From Chryseobacterium sp. RU37D (GTDB taxonomy: Bacteria > Bacteroidota > Bacteroidia > Flavobacteriales > Weeksellaceae), in assembly GCF_900156075.1 (NCBI RefSeq), contig NZ_FTMM01000014.1:16565-80564 (forward strand): DNA of 64,000 bases, written 5' to 3'. This document shows positions 18,101-26,261 of the stretch, piece after piece. A program made the position numbers and the translations under genes. Positions within the stretch are counted from its first letter, which is position 1. Each line of letters starts with the position of its first letter. The notes under the pieces are model-generated. The model saw only the letters and a list, made by a program, of their open reading frames with translations, ran no database searches and was not told where the DNA came from.

Positions 18101-19794
18101 CCAACTTTACCAAAGGTGAGGCTGATACGCTGAGAAAAGCGATGGGTAAAAAGCAGATCGATGTTTTGAATAAAATGTACCCGAAATTCATTGAAGGAGG
18201 ACGAAAAAATAATCTGGACGAAACCAGGCTGGAAAAAATCTGGAACGACTGGAAAGCCTTCGCAGAATATGCCTTCAACAAATCCCACTCGACCTGCTAT
18301 GCATTTGTAGCGTATCAGACGGCATTTTTAAAAGCTAATTATCCAGCAGAATATATGGCGAGTGTAATGAGTAATAACATCAACAATACAGATTCGATTA
18401 CCATGTTTATGGAAGACTGTAAAAGTATGGGCGTTGATGTTTTAGGGCCGGATGTTAACGAATCTCAATACAAATTCTCGGTAAACGAAAAAGGGCAGAT
18501 TCGTTTTGGGCTGGGAGCAATTAAAGGTATTGGGGAAGGACCGAGTGAAGCAATTACACGGGAAAGAGCCAACGGAAGATTTAAGAATATTTATGATTTT
18601 TTCGAAAGAATTCCACCCTCGCAGATGAACAAAAGAGTAGCGGAAAGTTTAGTGTTGGCAGGAGCTTTTGACGAATTGGATGCATTCCACAGAGGTCAGT
18701 ATTTTGATATTGACATGGTGGGAAGAACCAATCTGGAAAGGCTGATCAGATACGGACAAAGCTTCCAGGAAAGTAAAAATGAGATGGAAAATTCTCTTTT
18801 TGCAGATTTTGCAGAAGAAGTCCAGATTGAACAGCCGAAACTGGCACCCTGCCCGGAATGGCCGAATATGCATAAGCTTAATAAAGAAAAAGAAATTATT
18901 GGTTTCTATCTTTCTGCGCACCCACTGGATGAGTTTAAATATCAATTTCAGTTTATGCAGGGGCAGCTTTCAAAAAAAGCAGTTTTGGAGAAAGATGAGG
19001 TTGGAAAGATTGTCATTAACGAGGCTCCTGTTTTAGAGCAGGACACGCCGGAAGATGTTGCGGAATTGATAGAAATTGTATCTGATGATGTGCTGGCAGG
19101 AGAAGAAGAGATTGTGGAGGAGATCACGAAAAAAGCCGAACCGAAAGGTGTTTTCCATTTCTTGAATCTAGATGAGGTGGATGCTTATAAAGAGCAGGCT
19201 TTTGCGAACAAGCAGGAAGAATTGTTTGAAGAAAAGAAAAAAGACTGGAAAACCATACAGAAAGAAAGAGAAAACGGTGGCGGAAAAGAATACACTGTAG
19301 CAGGCCTTATCACAGAATATGTTGTAAAAGACGGTTTCAGAAGTGGCGAAAAGGTGGCCTTTTTAACACTGGAAGATTATTCGGGATCTTATTCTTTCAG
19401 GCTGGGTGACCGCGATTATATGAGATTGAAGGAAAAGCTTGAAGTCCAGCGGTTTGTTATTTTAAAGATCAAATTTGCTCAGGTTAAGGATGGTCGTGTT
19501 TTTGTTAATGTCAATGAAGTGATTGAGCTTCAGGAAGCCTTTGAAAGATTTGCAAAAAGCATTTCTCTGGTGATGGATGTCATGGATTTCAGGCCAGAAG
19601 ATTTAATCTTTTTTAAATCGGTTTTAGAAAGAAATCAAGGAAATCAGAAACTAAAATTTTACATCAAAAATGTGGATGATAATGCCCGGGTTGAGCATCT
19701 GGAGGTTCAGTCGATGAAATATTCAGTGAATTTAAACGAAGATTTAATAAAAGAAATTCAATTGCTTAATAAATATGAGTTTTATTTGAATTAA
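15121..19794 (+). CDS. dnaE: DNA polymerase III alpha subunit with N-terminal exonuclease
   Basis: A 1557-residue replicative polymerase, longer than E. coli DnaE (about 1160). Residues 1-190 are a DnaQ-like DEDDh exonuclease: D6 and E8 (FDTETTG), D105 (HNVEFDYN), H169 and D174 (HNAAADV). The PHP domain begins near residue 255, but its metal ligands are largely lost (DNHSVFS for HxHxHS, VDLGN for TDHGN). The polymerase core has GPGRGSAAGS (about 653-662), PDIDIDF with D695 and D697, and KMDFLGL with D862. A helix-hairpin-helix region and an OB fold (YTVAGLITEYV) follow. Proofreading is thus probably supplied in cis. Transcribed alone. Confidence 0.97.
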   Translation: MYLVFDTETTGLPKNFNAPLSDSDNWPRMVQIAWQLHDDDGTLIENQDYIIKPEGYDIPFNAARIHGITTKIANEEGHDLEEILNKFAKVLEKVRIVSGHNVEFDYNIVGAEFYRKKIKDNLQEKPRADTMILGTDFCQLGGGKNGRFKPPKLEELYEKLYGHKFDEAHNAAADVNATAQVFFEMMRIGVIPSEVLKISEDQLTYFKTLYPDPIKPFSIIIRRQVADFHNKKKQQDFGSIDEIDLGKYFNFDNHSVFSTLSATSSINDLIKKAVDDNFPAVGMVDLGNMMGAFKFVSAVENANGDRTKKHKDYLARKQEAEEKGEKLNEEEPVSEPLIPVVGCEFYISDRYEQKQFTKDDPDRRTQVVLLAKDFNGYKNLAKLSSIGFLKGFYFGVPRVSRELIAQYKEGVIALTSGIHGDIPDAILNTGEQKGEELFRWWKETFQDDFYVQLQNHKLPEEEHLNDVLLHFADKYDVKILAQNETFYTNKDDANIQDIVSCIKDGEKLSTPVGKGFGKRRGLATGEYYIKNSDEIKEAFLAYPDAFEAYEEFFAKFKPYTLKRDVLLPKFDIPEEFIYAEDEVDGGKRGEMAYLTHLTYEGAKRRYVDTGITDEIKERLDFELEVIANTGYPGYFLIVQDFCNEARKMGVWVGPGRGSAAGSAVAYCIGITNVDPIKYDLLFERFLNPERVSMPDIDIDFDDEGRDKIIKWVIDKYGQNQVAQIITYSVLGGKSAIKDAGRVLDVPIPDTNNIAKLVPSTPGMNIAKALTKYDKLRPEEQMLVDEMRLVLDSPTDPRHDVLASARKMEGCIRNTGIHACGVIITPEDVSNLVPVTIAAKDADILVSQFDNSVAESAGLLKMDFLGLRTLTIIKDALKLVKERHEVDIDPDLIPLDDAKTYQLFKEGRTVGIFQYESPGMQKYMRELKPTVFADLIAMNALYRPGPIKYIPNFINRKHGIEEIVYDLPETEEYLKETYGITVYQEQVMLLSQKLANFTKGEADTLRKAMGKKQIDVLNKMYPKFIEGGRKNNLDETRLEKIWNDWKAFAEYAFNKSHSTCYAFVAYQTAFLKANYPAEYMASVMSNNINNTDSITMFMEDCKSMGVDVLGPDVNESQYKFSVNEKGQIRFGLGAIKGIGEGPSEAITRERANGRFKNIYDFFERIPPSQMNKRVAESLVLAGAFDELDAFHRGQYFDIDMVGRTNLERLIRYGQSFQESKNEMENSLFADFAEEVQIEQPKLAPCPEWPNMHKLNKEKEIIGFYLSAHPLDEFKYQFQFMQGQLSKKAVLEKDEVGKIVINEAPVLEQDTPEDVAELIEIVSDDVLAGEEEIVEEITKKAEPKGVFHFLNLDEVDAYKEQAFANKQEELFEEKKKDWKTIQKERENGGGKEYTVAGLITEYVVKDGFRSGEKVAFLTLEDYSGSYSFRLGDRDYMRLKEKLEVQRFVILKIKFAQVKDGRVFVNVNEVIELQEAFERFAKSISLVMDVMDFRPEDLIFFKSVLERNQGNQKLKFYIKNVDDNARVEHLEVQSMKYSVNLNEDLIKEIQLLNKYEFYLN

Positions 19795-19809
19795 ATTGAA
19801 AATTCTATT

Positions 19810-20079
19810 ATGAGTATTTTGGATCAGGATTTACATATATCATATTTTCTTTTCATACAGGACCATTTGAACCTCTTATAAATATGATAATCGTGTTGAT
19901 AATTATTATTTATTCTAATAAAACTTCTATTTTAGGAGATTAATAAAGCTATTCCTAATCTGGGAACTGAACTTTATTTAGTAAATTGAAACAAAAATAT
20001 ATTTGTTTTCATTAAAGATGAAAGATATATTTCAATAAATAATCAAGTCTATCAAAAAATAACATCTAATATACTTTAA
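19810..20079 (+). pseudogene. Possible decayed coding sequence downstream of dnaE
   Basis: The frame from the ATG at 19810 to the TAA at 20077-20079 reads MSILDQDLHISYFLF at its start and FVFIKDERYISINNQVYQ near its end, interrupted by several stops. A neighbouring frame supplies a plausible hydrophobic middle (NMIIVLIIIIYSN). A strong terminator follows 6 bp later. This looks like a small gene broken by indels. I do not recognise the family. It could also be non-coding AT-rich DNA. Confidence 0.35.
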
Positions 20080-20084
20080 AAATT

Positions 20085-20115
20085 AATAGCGGCTAGATTT
20101 TTAGCTGCTATTTTT
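20085..20115 (+). terminator. Rho-independent terminator
   Basis: AATAGCGGCTA (20085-20095) pairs with TAGCTGCTATT (20102-20112), 11 bp with one G-T pair, followed by a T-run. It ends the dnaE or decayed-gene transcript. Confidence 0.8.
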
Positions 20116-20408
20116 ATTATGCTATGCTTAGAATATTAATTTATTTAATTATTTAATTATTTTATTATGTAAAACAAATTAAAATTGTTATTTCATTTCT
20201 TTGTGGGTAAAATTTAAATATTTGATATTTAATTATTTAACTAAATAACTTATTTTTAAAAATTAATAATTAATTTAAATTTTTGTTTAAAAATTGTTAA
20301 TTTTTATCATTAAATGGTTTTTATATATTAATTTTTTTTGTGGAATTTTAACAATTTTTTTAAAATTAATTTTTAATTTTAAAAACCTAAAATTATTATT
20401 AACTAAAA

Positions 20409-20720
20409 ATGAAAAAAATACTCGTGTGCATGATTAAAATTTCTGCATACGATCCTTTATTAGTTCTGGCAACAAATGAGGTGAAAAACGATCTAAAAAT
20501 AATATTAAACGATATCTGAACCCATTCTCTGAAGTATTGAATTTCTGAGACTGATAATGTGAAAAATGTAATAGTGACAGATATTTCTGGGAGATTAATG
20601 AAAACTATTGCAAATCCGGGTTCAGTTCTGCGTTTAGAAGAATTAAAAAAGGAATGTATATCGTTAACTATAGAGATGAAAGATGGCTCAAAACAAACGA
20701 TAAAAACAATTAAAAAGTAA
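20409..20720 (+). pseudogene. Remnant of a T9SS cargo gene, paralogous to the next gene
   Basis: The 3' 190 bp mirror the end of the intact gene at 20857-22833. The +1 frame reads [10 protein letters not shown] against [11 protein letters not shown]. The main frame reads [23 protein letters not shown] against DVSGRLIKAIDNPGSELHLGELK and ends [14 protein letters not shown], identical to the paralogue. Internal TGA stops and frame changes break it. The 5' part (ATG at 20409, MKKILVCMIKISAYD) may be a residual signal-peptide region, with the body deleted. It is a decayed tandem duplicate. Confidence 0.85.
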
Positions 20721-20856
20721 TTTTCAATAATTATTATAAATAACTCTAGTGACTGATTTTTTAGTTGATGTTTTTTTTATAAAAAAATTGAATTATTAAT
20801 ATGAAATTCGAAATTTTATTTTTAAATTAGCATTAATTAACAAAATATATTAATTT

Positions 20857-22833
20857 ATGACAAAATTTCTACTATCATGCTTATTGTTTTTAAGTATGAA
20901 CTTCTCAGCCCAGATTGATCTCGGGACGGGAAGTACTGAGGTTGGGGAAGCCCCCATCAGTACATATTATGGATATTCGTATGTTCAGCAGATTTTCACC
21001 AAGCAGGAAATCAATGCTAATGCAGCCGGTAATATCACCGGGCTTAAGTTTTATTTAGATCCGGCGATGTCTATTGCCAATTCTTCTCAATGGATAGTAT
21101 ATCTGGGACAGACCTCAAAATCATCTTTTACATCTGCATCTGACTGGATTCCCCTCTCGGAACTTACTCAGGTGTTTTCAGGGACGGTAACAAATAACAA
21201 TGGAGTAATTGAGGTTAGTTTTGCAACGCCTTTCCCTTACAACAATACTTCTAATTTGGTTATTGCAGCAGAAGAAAACTCAGCAGGCTATGATGCTAAC
21301 AATTATGATGAAGCAATGTATGTTTATACAGGTGCTCCAAATTCAACAATTTATTACAAAAATGATTACACAGATCCGGATCCTGCTTCTCCGCCTGCTA
21401 CAGATGGAAATTTAGCTAATTTTAAATCTGTAGTTACTATTTTAGGATTAACAGCCAGCTCAATTCCGCCTTGTCCGTCAATTACTTATCCTGCAAATAA
21501 TGCTACTTTTGTACCTTTGTCGGCTACATTAACGTGGAATAACTCTTCAGGAGCTACAGGGTACAAAGTTTCAATCGGAACGACTCCGGGAGGGACTGAT
21601 GTCGCTAATCAGGTTCCGGTAACCACCAATAGCTATACGCCTACTACAGCGTTTACTCCAAATACAATGCTTTATCTTACAGTAACAGCTGTGGGACCCG
21701 GAGGTGAATCTTCAGGCTGTATGCAGGTAATGTTTAAAACAGCGCCGCCACCGCCTACAAATGATGAATGTGCAACGGCAACTACATTAACGGTAAATCC
21801 TGACACAAACTGCGGAACTGTCACTCCGGGATATACCATCGGAGCTACGGATTCAGGAACTGTTCCAGACCCTTGCTATGGAACTGCCGATGATGATGTT
21901 TGGTACAAATTTGTGGCTACTGCAACCTCACACAAAATTTCACTATTAAATATTCAGTCTATAGGAACCAATGTTGATGATACGGATACTTACTTCCAAG
22001 TTTTCAGTGGAGGGTGTGGAGCTCTATCAAGTATTTTATGTTCAGATCCTCCTTCTGGGGTTGTATCAGGTCTTACAGTTGGGGAGACTTATCTGGTAAG
22101 GGTTTATAGCTATAACGATTCTGGAAGTAATCAAAGCTTTGATATCTGTGTAGGAACATTCCCACCGCCACCAGCTAACGATGAATGTTTCGGAGCATTT
22201 GTCGCAAACACTTTTCCTTATACTTATATACAAAATGACGCGGCCGGAGCTACCAATAATTCAGGGATGATCACAGCGTGCTCAAACAATGATATGAATG
22301 ACGGAACTTGGTTTAGTTTTGTAGGAGATGGTGATACTTTCAATATTACGGTGACGATGCCTGCGGGAAGCGATTTTGATCCTCAGATTGGCGTTTTCAG
22401 CGGAAGCTGTTCAGCGTTATCTTGTGAAGCTACAGTAGATAATGCAGGTCAGGGTGGAACAGAAACACTTTCTATTCCTACACTTGCGGGAAATACTTAT
22501 TATGTGAACGTAGGATATTACAGCGGTTCGTCTGACGAATTGGAAGGCCCATTTACAATTGATATTACAAAAGGAGTTTTAGCAGCTTCTGAAGTAAAAT
22601 CGAATAAAAACGCTATCAAATTATATCCAAATCCATTCTCTGAAGTGTTGAATATTTCTGATGCAGCTAATGTGAAATCAGTATCAGTTTCTGATGTTTC
22701 GGGAAGATTGATAAAGGCAATTGATAATCCGGGATCGGAACTTCATTTGGGTGAGCTTAAGCAGGGAATATATATGATTACTCTTCATATGAAAGACGGT
22801 TCTAAGCAAACCATTAAAACGATTAAAAAATAG
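20857..22833 (+). CDS. Secreted modular protein with T9SS type A sorting domain
   Basis: A 658-residue exported protein. Signal peptide MTKFLLSCLLFLSMNFSAQ. Residues 20-200 form a beta-rich region. About 205-290 is a fibronectin type III-like module (PSITYPANNATFVPLSATLTW). Two related modules beginning NDECATATTL (about 300-420) and NDECFGAFVA (about 440-570) resemble PPC-like beta-sandwich domains, with proline-rich PPPP linkers. The last 75 residues ([12 protein letters not shown] ... [22 protein letters not shown]) are a T9SS sorting domain. No catalytic domain is visible, so a surface or adhesion role is likely. A decayed paralogue lies immediately upstream. Confidence 0.88.
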   Translation: MTKFLLSCLLFLSMNFSAQIDLGTGSTEVGEAPISTYYGYSYVQQIFTKQEINANAAGNITGLKFYLDPAMSIANSSQWIVYLGQTSKSSFTSASDWIPLSELTQVFSGTVTNNNGVIEVSFATPFPYNNTSNLVIAAEENSAGYDANNYDEAMYVYTGAPNSTIYYKNDYTDPDPASPPATDGNLANFKSVVTILGLTASSIPPCPSITYPANNATFVPLSATLTWNNSSGATGYKVSIGTTPGGTDVANQVPVTTNSYTPTTAFTPNTMLYLTVTAVGPGGESSGCMQVMFKTAPPPPTNDECATATTLTVNPDTNCGTVTPGYTIGATDSGTVPDPCYGTADDDVWYKFVATATSHKISLLNIQSIGTNVDDTDTYFQVFSGGCGALSSILCSDPPSGVVSGLTVGETYLVRVYSYNDSGSNQSFDICVGTFPPPPANDECFGAFVANTFPYTYIQNDAAGATNNSGMITACSNNDMNDGTWFSFVGDGDTFNITVTMPAGSDFDPQIGVFSGSCSALSCEATVDNAGQGGTETLSIPTLAGNTYYVNVGYYSGSSDELEGPFTIDITKGVLAASEVKSNKNAIKLYPNPFSEVLNISDAANVKSVSVSDVSGRLIKAIDNPGSELHLGELKQGIYMITLHMKDGSKQTIKTIKK

Positions 22834-22889
22834 TCAGGATTATGAAAAATTCTGATTATAGAGGATAAATTTTTAATGATCAAAACTAA

Positions 22890-22915
22890 AGACGGCCGAT
22901 CTGGCCGTCTTTTTT
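22890..22915 (+). terminator. Terminator of the modular T9SS protein gene
   Basis: AGACGGCC, loop GATCT, GGCCGTCT, then a T-run. An 8-bp GC-rich stem 57 bp after the stop codon. Confidence 0.93.
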
Positions 22916-22942
22916 GTACATTATATTTTTTCTGACGAAAGG

Positions 22943-23101
22943 CTACTTGTCCTGAACAGGCTGCAGGTCTCCCGTATTGAGACTTGAAAAAACTGTGGGG
23001 AAGAAAGTAACCAGGATGAAGTAGACGATGACCATTAATACTATTAAAGAGAAAAGTATAACTACTAAAGCATTAGGTTTGTTTTTCTTTTTTGGTTCCA
23101 T
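22943..23101 (-). CDS. Small single-pass membrane protein (52 aa)
   Basis: The minus-strand ATG at 23101 opens a 52-codon frame starting MEPKKKNKPNALVV and ending DLQPVQDK. It has a Lys-rich N-terminus, one hydrophobic helix (about residues 11-35) and a short polar tail, consistent with a positive-inside membrane protein. It lies 43 bp downstream of the K+ channel gene on the same strand, so the two are probably co-transcribed. It could be an accessory subunit of the channel, but nothing in the sequence shows it. I do not recognise the family. Confidence 0.6.
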   Translation of the reverse strand: MEPKKKNKPNALVVILFSLIVLMVIVYFILVTFFPTVFSSLNTGDLQPVQDK

Positions 23102-23144
23102 GATTTTGCGGTATTTGGTTAATAGATTAAATTGATATTTGATA

Positions 23145-23972
23145 TTAAGCTAATTTCTTGCCACACTGTTTGCAATAGCGTGCATCATCATCAATATCTT
23201 CATTTCCGCAACGGTCGCAGACTTTTTCAAGGTTTTGACGCTTGTTTCTCATTTCAGCTGTTACAATCCCGGTCGGAACCGCGATAATGGAGTAACCGGC
23301 AAGCATTAAAATTACAGCAAAAAATTTTCCCATAGGGGTAATGGGAGAAACATCACCGTAGCCCACAGTAGTTACGGTAACGACCGCCCAATAAATAGCT
23401 TGCGGAATTGTTTCAAAGCCCTGCCTGCCACCTTCCACCATGAACATTAGGGAACCTACAATAACCGAGAAAATAATTAAAAACAAAAGGAATATATAAA
23501 TTTTTCTTGAACTATTTTTCAATGCTCTTACAATCACAAAACCGTCGTTCATAAAATCCATAAGGTTAAAAACCCTGAAAACTCTCAGCATTCTCAGCAT
23601 TCTGAAAATCAGGAAATATTTGGTAACCGGGAAGACAAAGCTTAAATAAAAAGGGACCAGGGCCAAAAAATCTATGATCCCGAAAAAGCTGAAAATATAG
23701 TTCTTTTTATTCTTTACAACAATGATCCTTGCACAGTATTCGGTGGTGAAAACCAGTGAGATGATCCACTCCAGAATAATAAAGGTATAATGATATTTCT
23801 TATCAATAGCAGGAATACTTTCCATCAGGATAATGAATGTGCTGATTAAGATCAGGCATAGAAGAATGATGTCAAATAGTTTTCCGAGCTTTGTATCGGA
23901 ACGGTAAATGATGCGGTAAAGATGCCTTTTCCAGAGTGAGTCGCCAGGAACCAGATTGTGCTCTTTTTCCAT
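23145..23972 (-). CDS. Voltage-gated-type potassium channel with zinc-ribbon tail
   Basis: A 275-residue six-helix channel of the KvAP/Kch type. The S4 segment YFLIFRMLRMLRVFRVF (119-135) has Arg at every third position (124, 127, 130, 133). The selectivity filter TTVGYGD is at 201-207 between pore helix and S6. The C-terminus has a zinc ribbon (C252, C255, C267, C270), unusual in place of a cytoplasmic RCK domain. It should conduct K+ across the inner membrane. It is divergent from the Nif3-like gene, with a 60-bp shared upstream region. Confidence 0.93.
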   Translation of the reverse strand: MEKEHNLVPGDSLWKRHLYRIIYRSDTKLGKLFDIILLCLILISTFIILMESIPAIDKKYHYTFIILEWIISLVFTTEYCARIIVVKNKKNYIFSFFGIIDFLALVPFYLSFVFPVTKYFLIFRMLRMLRVFRVFNLMDFMNDGFVIVRALKNSSRKIYIFLLFLIIFSVIVGSLMFMVEGGRQGFETIPQAIYWAVVTVTTVGYGDVSPITPMGKFFAVILMLAGYSIIAVPTGIVTAEMRNKRQNLEKVCDRCGNEDIDDDARYCKQCGKKLA

Positions 23973-24032
23973 TTCAATGTTTTTTTAATTTAATAAATTA
24001 TCCCTATTTTCGTAACAAACATACTGAATAAA

Positions 24033-25130
24033 ATGACAATACGCGAAGTAATTTCAAAAATAGAAAAACGGATTCCGATACAGCTGGCAGAAGATTTTGA
24101 TAATGTAGGATTGCTATGTGGGCTTCCCGATCGCAGCGTTTCCGGAATTTTAATTTGTCATGACGCCCTGGAAAAAGTGGTAGATGAAGCAATTCATAAA
24201 AATTGTAATTTAATAGTATGTTTTCATCCTATTATCTTTTCAGGGTTGAAATCATTAACTGGGAAAAATTATGTGGAAAGAGCCGTTATTAAAGCAATCG
24301 AAAATAAAATTGCAATATATGCCATACATACAGCCTTTGATAATGATTTTTTTGGGGTAAATGCAGAAATCTGCAACCAATTGGGATTAAAAGATTTAAA
24401 AATTCTTCAACCGAAAACGAATAATTTAAAGCAGCTAACAGTATTTGTACCAAAAGAGTATTCCGGAAAAGTAAAAGAAGCCCTCTTCTCAGCCGGAGCC
24501 GGAAATATCGGTTTCTATGATGAATGCAGCTTTACCGTTAACGGAAACGGAACTTTCAGGCCTGTTGAAGGCTCAAATCCATTTTCGGGACAGCAGAATA
24601 TTAGAGAAAATGCTGATGAAGACATGATTTCAGTAATTTTTGAAGATTATAAGCTGGGACAGGTTGTTTCTGCGATGAAAAATGCACACCCCTACGAGGA
24701 AGTTGCTCATCAAATTTATAGTCTGGATAATGTCAACCATCATTCCGGTCTTGGGATGTGCGGCGATTTTGAAGAGCCAATGGATGAAAGAGATTTTCTG
24801 AAGCTTGTAAAAGAAAAATTCAATCTCGAAGTGATCAGGCATTCTGAATTCAATAGTAAAAAAATTAAAAAGGTAGGAGTTTTGGGAGGTTCCGGAGCCA
24901 GCGGAATCCGGTCTGCAATTTCCAAAAAATGTGATGCTTACCTTACAGGAGATGTAAAATACCACGATTTTTTCCTTGCGGAATCAAAAATACTGATCTG
25001 TGATATAGGGCATTTTGAATCAGAACAATTTGTGACTCAACAATTATTTGAAATTTTGTCACAAAAATTTAGTACATTTGCAATCTCAAAATCTATTGAG
25101 AAAACAAACCCGGTAAATTATTTCATTTAA
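24033..25130 (+). CDS. Nif3-like dinuclear metal-centre protein
   Basis: A 365-residue member of the Nif3/YbgI family with the inserted PII-like middle domain (about residues 130-235, QLTVFVPKEYSGKVKEALF), so of the long form. Metal-ligand segments are HPIIFSGLKSLTG (near 66), HTAFDND (near 95), and GHFESEQF near the C-terminus. The family is often annotated as GTP cyclohydrolase I type 2, but the biochemical role is unsettled. The next gene starts 3 bp after the stop, and the pairing with a zinc-ribbon-type coiled-coil protein is conserved in many bacteria. Confidence 0.93.
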   Translation: MTIREVISKIEKRIPIQLAEDFDNVGLLCGLPDRSVSGILICHDALEKVVDEAIHKNCNLIVCFHPIIFSGLKSLTGKNYVERAVIKAIENKIAIYAIHTAFDNDFFGVNAEICNQLGLKDLKILQPKTNNLKQLTVFVPKEYSGKVKEALFSAGAGNIGFYDECSFTVNGNGTFRPVEGSNPFSGQQNIRENADEDMISVIFEDYKLGQVVSAMKNAHPYEEVAHQIYSLDNVNHHSGLGMCGDFEEPMDERDFLKLVKEKFNLEVIRHSEFNSKKIKKVGVLGGSGASGIRSAISKKCDAYLTGDVKYHDFFLAESKILICDIGHFESEQFVTQQLFEILSQKFSTFAISKSIEKTNPVNYFI

Positions 25131-25133
25131 AAT

Positions 25134-25910
25134 ATGGCAAAAACCAACGATATTTCAGTTGAAGAGAAATTAAGAGCTTTATACGATTTGCAGATCATTG
25201 ATTCTAGATTGGACGAAATCCGAAATACAAGAGGAGAATTGCCAATCGAGGTAGAGGATCTTGAGATTGAAATCGAGGGTCTTGAAAAAAGAGCTGAAAA
25301 ATTTCATGCAGATATCAAAGATCAGGATGATCAGATCAAAACAAAGCATGAAGTAATCAACCATGCAAAATCTTTAATTGAAAAATACAAGTCTCAACAA
25401 GATAATGTGAGAAACAATAAAGAGTTTGAAGCATTAAGTAAAGAAGTTGAATATCAGGAGCTTGAAATCCAGCTTGCTGAAAAAAGAATCAAAGAATTCG
25501 GGGCCAAGATCAGTCACAAAAACGAAACTTTGGATGAGCTGAATTCAAAAATCAATGATCTTAAGAATCACCTGAAATTCAAAAAAGAAGAATTGGAAGG
25601 TCTTGTTTCTGAAACTCAGAAAGAAGAGGAATATTTGATAGAGCAATCCAAAGAGTTTGCTGCAAAAATCGATGAAAGATTATTGGCTTCTTATGACAGA
25701 ATCAGAACAAACTCTCCAAACGGTCTTGCGGTAGTGGGTCTTGAAAGAGGTGCTCCTAAAGGGTCGTTCTTTACTATTCCTCCTCAAAAGCAAATGGAAA
25801 TTGCTCAGAGAAAGAAAATCATTATTGATGAACATTCAGGGAAGATCCTTGTAGATGATGAATTGGTAATGGAAGAAAACGAAAGAATGAAATCTGTAAT
25901 TAAATTCTAG
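25134..25910 (+). CDS. Coiled-coil protein of the C4-type zinc-ribbon family, without cysteines
   Basis: A 258-residue protein. Residues 10-185 are a long antiparallel coiled coil rich in Glu, Lys and Leu. The C-terminal 60 residues align with the C4 zinc ribbon of this family: GAPKGSFFTIPPQKQMEI stands where relatives have a CxxC followed by PPQ, and DEHSGKIL where they have CxxCGRIL. All four metal-binding Cys are gone (positions near 208, 211, 232, 235), and the whole protein has no Cys. It is co-transcribed with the Nif3-like gene (3-bp gap). Function is unknown. A nucleic-acid-related role has been proposed for homologues. Confidence 0.85.
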   Translation: MAKTNDISVEEKLRALYDLQIIDSRLDEIRNTRGELPIEVEDLEIEIEGLEKRAEKFHADIKDQDDQIKTKHEVINHAKSLIEKYKSQQDNVRNNKEFEALSKEVEYQELEIQLAEKRIKEFGAKISHKNETLDELNSKINDLKNHLKFKKEELEGLVSETQKEEEYLIEQSKEFAAKIDERLLASYDRIRTNSPNGLAVVGLERGAPKGSFFTIPPQKQMEIAQRKKIIIDEHSGKILVDDELVMEENERMKSVIKF

Positions 25911-25932
25911 TTTTTAATTACGATTAAAATAT

Positions 25933-25963
25933 AAAAGCTGTTTCAATTTGAGACAGCTTTTTT
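25933..25963 (+). terminator. Terminator of the nif3-like operon
   Basis: AAAGCTGTTTC pairs with GAGACAGCTTT (one G-T pair) around an AATTT loop, followed by a T-run; about 23 bp after the stop codon. Confidence 0.9.
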
Positions 25964-25969
25964 GTTCTA

Positions 25970-26225
25970 AACACTGATAAATACTAATATTTGCATGATG
26001 ACGCTAATTTTTCATTCAGGGAGAATCATCAATAGGAACTGGCTTTAGCCCGTTTATTAAAATAACCCTAAAGGCTTTAACCAAAATTTTAAAAATTAAA
26101 GCTTCGACTAAAACCGAAAGAACCTTTAATAACAAAACAAACGGGCTAAATTCCGCTTCTACGGAATAAATATTTTTATACATTATTACAAAATTTGTGC
26201 TATTCATGCAAATATTAGTGTTTAA
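25970..26225. repeat. Nested inverted-repeat element
   Basis: Outer arms ACTAATATTTGCATGA (about 25984-25999) and TCATGCAAATATTAGTG (about 26205-26221) are inverted copies. Nested inside are AGCCCGTTT (26047-26055) and AAACGGGCT (about 26139-26147). The core contains GGCTTTAGCCCG followed by CTTTAACCAAAATTT, shared with 48276-48345. The whole fills the gap between the nif3-like operon and the acyl-CoA ligase gene. A 76-codon minus-strand frame here is not supported as a gene. It looks like a non-autonomous repeat unit. Confidence 0.65.
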
Positions 26226-26261
26226 AAAAACAAAAAAACGCCTCAATAGAAGCGGTTAAAA

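Noticed and set aside
26016..26246. 76-codon minus-strand ORF
   Set aside because: It lies entirely in the nested repeat element and reads through its arms.
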